11,038 nucleotides of DNA from Rhodobacterales bacterium UBA5972 (GTDB lineage Bacteria > Pseudomonadota > Alphaproteobacteria > Rhodobacterales > Rhodobacteraceae), in the NCBI GenBank assembly GCA_002430125.1, contig DJBQ01000065.1, positions 1-11,038 of the forward strand, in the 5' to 3' direction. The translations under genes and the position numbers were made by a program. The first letter of the stretch is position 1. Each line of letters opens with the position of its first letter. Below the pieces are notes generated by a model, which saw only the letters and a program-made list of their open reading frames with translations, did not search any database and had not been told where the DNA came from. Shown one piece after another: positions 7,381-11,038 of the stretch.

Positions 7381-7486
7381 GAATACCACAGTAATTGTGT
7401 CTTTTCAGAGTGGATTGTGTGCCTGACGCAGTGGAATCAGCTGGTTACAGCAACTTGCCAGACCTTTTCGGCCCATCCGGCCGCAG
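7381..7486. other. ntrC-ntrY intergenic gap
   Basis: A 106-bp gap within an otherwise packed cluster. It holds two direct copies of ATTGTGT (7394-7400 and 7414-7420), exactly 20 bp apart, and a weak CACA/TGTG inverted repeat (7387-7399) followed by TCTTTT. I see no convincing sigma-70 or sigma-54 promoter and no strong terminator. It may separate ntrBC and ntrYX transcription, but the sequence does not settle this. Confidence 0.3.
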
Positions 7487-9772
7487 ATGGCTGGCCAAAT
7501 TTGGTTTAGAAACGTGATTTCCATCGCCCCAACGTCATTTTGGGACAAACCCAATAGGTTCCTCAAGCAACGTAGAGTCCGCAACTTTGGGACCCTCAGC
7601 CTCGTTGTATTAGGGCCACTGCTGGTGGTTCTTACATTTTCGGTGCTTGGTGGATTTGTCGAGGCGGCATCGTCGCGGTTGTTGCGTTTTGTCCTTTTGG
7701 GCGATCTTGTTTACATTCTGGTGGTTGCCGCACTTGTCATTCAACGCATTGCTCAGATGGTGGCGGCGCGACGGGCAAAATCGGCTGGATCACGACTGCA
7801 TTTGCGGCTGACACGGGTATTTGCCCTGATGGCACTCGTCCCAACGGTGGTCGTTGCGGTTTTTGCCACGGCGACTGTAAATTTTGGCATCGAAGGATGG
7901 TTTTCTGACCGGGTTCGCCAGGTCGTCGGCAATTCGCTTGCCGCGGCACAAGCCTATGAGCAGGAGCACCGCGACGGGCTGATTAACGACGCGCAGGCGT
8001 TACAGGCTTTCCTTGACCAAAGCAAACGGGTGAACCCGTTGCTGACGGATCCGGACATCCGCCTGATTTTGGCACAGGGGCAAAAGCAGGTCCAACGTGG
8101 TTTGCGCGAAGCCTATGTGATCGACGGAGCAGGCGCGTTAAAGGCGCGCGGCGACCGGAGTTACCTGTTTGATTATGAGCAGCCCAGTACGGCGGAAATT
8201 GACCGCGCGGCTTCTGGTGAAGTTGTGGTTATCCAGGATTGGGAAAACAGCGAATTTCGCGCGCTGATATCACTGAACGCGTTTTCGGACAGATACCTTT
8301 ATATCAGCCGGGTCGTGGATGGAAAAATCCTCAGTCTTCTGGATGAAACCAAACAAACAGTTGCGCTTTATCAACAGCTTGAAAGCGATCGGGGGCGGTT
8401 GCTGTTTGAATTTGGGCTACTCTATCTTGGTTTCGCGGTCATTGTCATTCTGGCCGCTGTATGGCTGGGCCTTTGGTTTGCAGAGCGTTTGTCGCGCCCG
8501 GTTGGACGCCTTGCTGGTGCCGCGCAAAGGGTTGGGTCGGGCGATCTTGAAATCCGGGTGGAGGAAGAAGAGGGCGATGACGAAATCGCCATGCTCAGCC
8601 GGGTTTTTAACCAAATGACCAAACAGCTGAAATCCCAGCGCGACACGTTGATTGATACAAACCACCACACAGAACAACGCCGCCGGCTATTTGACAGCGT
8701 GTTGACTGGCGTCTCAACCGGAGTCATTGGTCTGAACCCCGCTGGACAGATCGAGTTCCTTAATGCGGCCGCAAGGCGTCTGCTGGACATTAGACCCGAA
8801 CACGAAAGCGGCGTGGCGCTGAAAGATGCGGTGCCGGAATTTGCCTATCTTTTCAATGAATTGAACGAGGGGCGCCGGCAGGTTACCCAAGAAGAAGTTC
8901 AACTCACCCGGGCTGGCAGTGGTGAAAATTTGCTGCTGAGGATTGCCACGCGGAAAAACGATCGTGGTAATGTCGAAGGCTATGTTGTCACGTTTGACGA
9001 CGTTACTGATTTGGTTTCGGCCCAAAGAATGGCCGCATGGGGCGACGTGGCGCGCCGGATTGCGCATGAAATCAAGAATCCGTTGACGCCGATCCAACTT
9101 TCGGCCGAACGTTTGATGCGAAAGTTCAGGACCGTACCTGGCATTGATGTCGCGACGCTGGCGCAATATACTGATGTTATTATTCGCCAAACCTCTGATC
9201 TCAGGCGCATTGTTGACGAATTCTCGAAATTTGCGCGCATGCCCGAACCTGACCGTCAGCAAAATGACATCGTTAAATTGGTGCGCGATGCGGTGACATT
9301 GCAGGAGGCCGCTTTACCGCATGTGAAGATTAGTATCGAGTGTGATCACAACGCAATCTGGGGTAATATTGACGCCACGATGATTTCACAGGCGCTGATT
9401 AACTTAATTAAGAATGCTGGAGAAGCTATTGAAACATATACTAATAAAGAAATAGATCAGGGCTATAATCCGGAAATCCGAATTACTGTTACACTTGCGG
9501 ATGGTGCGACTTTAATCAAAATTTCGGACAATGGCGCAGGTCTTCCGGAAAATCGCGCACGATTATTCGAGCCCTATGTAACGACCCGCGAAAAGGGGAC
9601 CGGACTTGGCCTTTCGATTGTGAAGAAGATTATCGAGGAACATGGCGGAACTTTAGAACTGGTAGACGCGGAACCGTTTGTACGGGGCGAAAGGTTTGGC
9701 GCAATGGCGCGGATTAATTTACCGCATACGGCGACAGAAAAACCTAAGCAGAACAACAAGAAAGTGGCCTAA
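7487..9772 (+). CDS. ntrY: Membrane sensor histidine kinase NtrY
   Basis: Inner-membrane kinase partner of NtrX, linked in alphaproteobacteria to nitrogen metabolism, redox and envelope-related control. The product has 761 residues. Membrane segments lie near 35-56, 66-87, 108-134 and 305-331, with a periplasmic sensor region of about 170 residues between the last two. A HAMP linker (about 332-385) follows, then a PAS domain (about 400-510). The phosphoacceptor is His527 in [13 protein letters not shown]. The ATP-binding domain has the N-box [21 protein letters not shown] and [20 protein letters not shown] lysine-rich tail ends the protein. The start is uncertain: ATG 7487 has no good ribosome-binding site, the upstream frame holds no start before a stop at 7424, and GTG 7514 is a possible alternative. 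The stop lies 21 nt before ntrX, so the pair is co-transcribed. Confidence 0.94.
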   Translation: MAGQIWFRNVISIAPTSFWDKPNRFLKQRRVRNFGTLSLVVLGPLLVVLTFSVLGGFVEAASSRLLRFVLLGDLVYILVVAALVIQRIAQMVAARRAKSAGSRLHLRLTRVFALMALVPTVVVAVFATATVNFGIEGWFSDRVRQVVGNSLAAAQAYEQEHRDGLINDAQALQAFLDQSKRVNPLLTDPDIRLILAQGQKQVQRGLREAYVIDGAGALKARGDRSYLFDYEQPSTAEIDRAASGEVVVIQDWENSEFRALISLNAFSDRYLYISRVVDGKILSLLDETKQTVALYQQLESDRGRLLFEFGLLYLGFAVIVILAAVWLGLWFAERLSRPVGRLAGAAQRVGSGDLEIRVEEEEGDDEIAMLSRVFNQMTKQLKSQRDTLIDTNHHTEQRRRLFDSVLTGVSTGVIGLNPAGQIEFLNAAARRLLDIRPEHESGVALKDAVPEFAYLFNELNEGRRQVTQEEVQLTRAGSGENLLLRIATRKNDRGNVEGYVVTFDDVTDLVSAQRMAAWGDVARRIAHEIKNPLTPIQLSAERLMRKFRTVPGIDVATLAQYTDVIIRQTSDLRRIVDEFSKFARMPEPDRQQNDIVKLVRDAVTLQEAALPHVKISIECDHNAIWGNIDATMISQALINLIKNAGEAIETYTNKEIDQGYNPEIRITVTLADGATLIKISDNGAGLPENRARLFEPYVTTREKGTGLGLSIVKKIIEEHGGTLELVDAEPFVRGERFGAMARINLPHTATEKPKQNNKKVA

Positions 9773-9793
9773 ACGGCTGTAGAGGACTTAAAT

Positions 9794-11038
9794 ATGGGCG
9801 ACATTTTGGTGGTAGACGACGAGAAGGACATCCGCGAATTGGTTTCGGATATCTTGATCGACGAGGGGTATACAACCCGAAAAGCAGGCGACAGCGACAG
9901 CTGTATGCGGGAAATTAATGCCGATCCGCCTGATTTGATAATTCTGGATATCTGGTTGAAAGACAGCCGCATGGATGGGATTGATATTCTCAAGACGACT
10001 AAGCGTGATAATCCAGATATTCCGGTGGTTATTATCTCCGGGCATGGGAATGTCGAGATCGCTGTGGCTGCGGTAAAGCAGGGTGCGTATGATTTCATCG
10101 AAAAGCCGTTTAATATTGATCAGCTGATGCTAGTGATCGCCCGCGCAATGGAGGCGTCGCGTCTGCGGCGCGAAAACGCTAAATTGAAGGTGCACGACGT
10201 TACTTCTTCGGTGATGATTGGTACAAGTTCGGCCTTTAAGACACTAAAATCAAACCTTGATAAGGTGACGCGCACCAACGGGCGCATTATGTTAACTGGC
10301 CCTGCCGGATCCGGTAAAGAAGTTGCCGCGCGGTATATTCATGCCAATTCAGACCGGGCGCGCAATCCGTTCATTTCGGTGAATTCTGCCTCCATATCCC
10401 CGGATCGGATGGAGGAGGTTTTGTTTGGGCGCGAGAGTGCCGAAAGGGGCTTTGAACCGGGTCTTTTGGAACAGGCGCATGGCGGGATTTTGTTCATTGA
10501 CGAAGTTTCAGATATGCCGATTGGCACGCAGTCGAAAATCTTGCGGGTGCTGGTGGAGCAACAATTTCAACGGGTCGGAGGGTCTGACAAAGTTCGGGTT
10601 GATTTACGGGTAATATCGTCGACAAACAAAGACTTACAGGCCGAAATTCGTCAAGGGCGGTTCCGCGAAGAACTGTTCCATCGCTTGAATGTTGTACCCA
10701 TTTCAGTGCCGTCGCTTGAAACTCGTCGAGAAGATATACCCGAACTGGCGCGCCATTTTATTGCCGAATTGAACCGAAGTCAGGGCCTGCCGTTGCGGAG
10801 TATTTCCCAAGATGCAGAAGCCTTGCTGCAAACCATGCAGTGGCCCGGCAATGTGCGCCAGTTAAAGAACGTGATCGAACGCGTATTGATTCTGGGCCCC
10901 GATCGCGGGGAAATTGACGTCGAAGAACTGCCGGAAAGCAACGGCGGCGGACGCAGCGAAGGCGGTATGGCGCTTCCCAGCAGTCTGGCGACACTGCCGC
11001 TGCGCGAGGCGCGGGAAATGTTTGAACGCGAATATCTG
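9794..11038 (+). CDS. ntrX: Response regulator NtrX (3' end beyond window)
   Basis: NtrC-family regulator phosphorylated by NtrY. The frame is open from ATG 9794 to the window edge (415 codons, no stop). AGAGGA lies 7 nt before the ATG. The receiver domain has VVDDEKD (6-12), Asp52 in ILDIWLKDSRMDG and EKPFN. The AAA+ domain has Walker A GPAGSGKE (169-176), Walker B FIDEVSDM with Asp236, GRFREELFHRLN and sensor [12 protein letters not shown]. The position of the sigma-54-contacting GAFTGA is replaced by LFGRESAERGFEPGLLEQA, which keeps the LFG lead-in but not the motif. That is usual for alphaproteobacterial NtrX and suggests it does not activate sigma-54 promoters. The sequence ends at LREAREMFEREYL, just before the expected C-terminal helix-turn-helix, so roughly 40-50 residues are missing at the window edge. 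Confidence 0.95.
   Translation, partial: MGDILVVDDEKDIRELVSDILIDEGYTTRKAGDSDSCMREINADPPDLIILDIWLKDSRMDGIDILKTTKRDNPDIPVVIISGHGNVEIAVAAVKQGAYDFIEKPFNIDQLMLVIARAMEASRLRRENAKLKVHDVTSSVMIGTSSAFKTLKSNLDKVTRTNGRIMLTGPAGSGKEVAARYIHANSDRARNPFISVNSASISPDRMEEVLFGRESAERGFEPGLLEQAHGGILFIDEVSDMPIGTQSKILRVLVEQQFQRVGGSDKVRVDLRVISSTNKDLQAEIRQGRFREELFHRLNVVPISVPSLETRREDIPELARHFIAELNRSQGLPLRSISQDAEALLQTMQWPGNVRQLKNVIERVLILGPDRGEIDVEELPESNGGGRSEGGMALPSSLATLPLREAREMFEREYL

Noticed and set aside
7387..7406. Intrinsic terminator after ntrC
   Set aside because: The CACA/TGTG stem is only four base pairs and AT-rich, followed by a mixed TCTTTT run, so it is too weak to call.
7411..7422. Sigma-54 promoter upstream of ntrY (TGG...TGC)
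   Set aside because: The GG-to-GC spacing is shorter than the required 10 bases and the boxes are otherwise poor.
4329..9262. Numerous open frames of 60-180 codons opposite or out of frame with dusB, ntrB, ntrC and ntrY
   Set aside because: They lie wholly within well-supported genes, lack recognisable domains and ribosome-binding sites, and reflect codon bias of the true frame.

Overview
The window looks like a chromosomal segment of an alphaproteobacterium, most likely Rhodobacterales (Rhodobacteraceae or roseobacter group). The reasons are the order dusB(nifR3)-ntrB-ntrC-ntrY-ntrX, the fused ispDF gene diverging from it, and an NtrC that lacks the sigma-54 contact loop, a feature known from Rhodobacter capsulatus. 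Base composition is moderate. There are no RNA genes, CRISPR arrays or prophage, and no gene-free stretch exceeds 300 bases.

Left edge (1-340): a scar. The first ~85 bases, read on the minus strand, encode an internal piece of an IS630-family transposase. It is joined directly to the 3' end of a LysR-type regulator gene on the plus strand. Neither gene is intact here.

Minus-strand block (360-3831): reading right to left, ispDF (bifunctional MEP-pathway enzyme), pgpA (phosphatidylglycerophosphatase A) and cinA (stand-alone NMN-amidase-type domain) are joined by 4-base ATGA overlaps and form one operon. After a 189-bp gap comes amtB, an ammonium channel with its own near-consensus sigma-54 promoter and an upstream dyad. 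No glnK/PII gene accompanies it.

The 128-bp gap between ispDF and dusB carries two divergent, symmetric candidate sigma-70 promoters. They share an inverted GCCTAAAA element, and each gives a predicted leader of about 22 nt.

Plus-strand block (3960-11038): dusB (tRNA-dihydrouridine synthase), ntrB and ntrC are tightly coupled by ATGA and TGATG junctions, as in the nifR3-ntrB-ntrC operon of R. capsulatus. After a 106-bp gap come ntrY (membrane sensor kinase) and ntrX (response regulator), which runs off the right edge. NtrB/NtrC is the cytoplasmic nitrogen-status two-component pair and NtrY/NtrX the membrane-bound one.

The main puzzle is regulatory. Both NtrC (L1 loop deleted, about 16 residues) and NtrX (GAFTGA replaced) lack the motif needed to activate sigma-54 polymerase, yet amtB in the same window has a convincing -24/-12 promoter. 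Nothing in the window looks like a wholly new system; the rest is conserved core-genome content.
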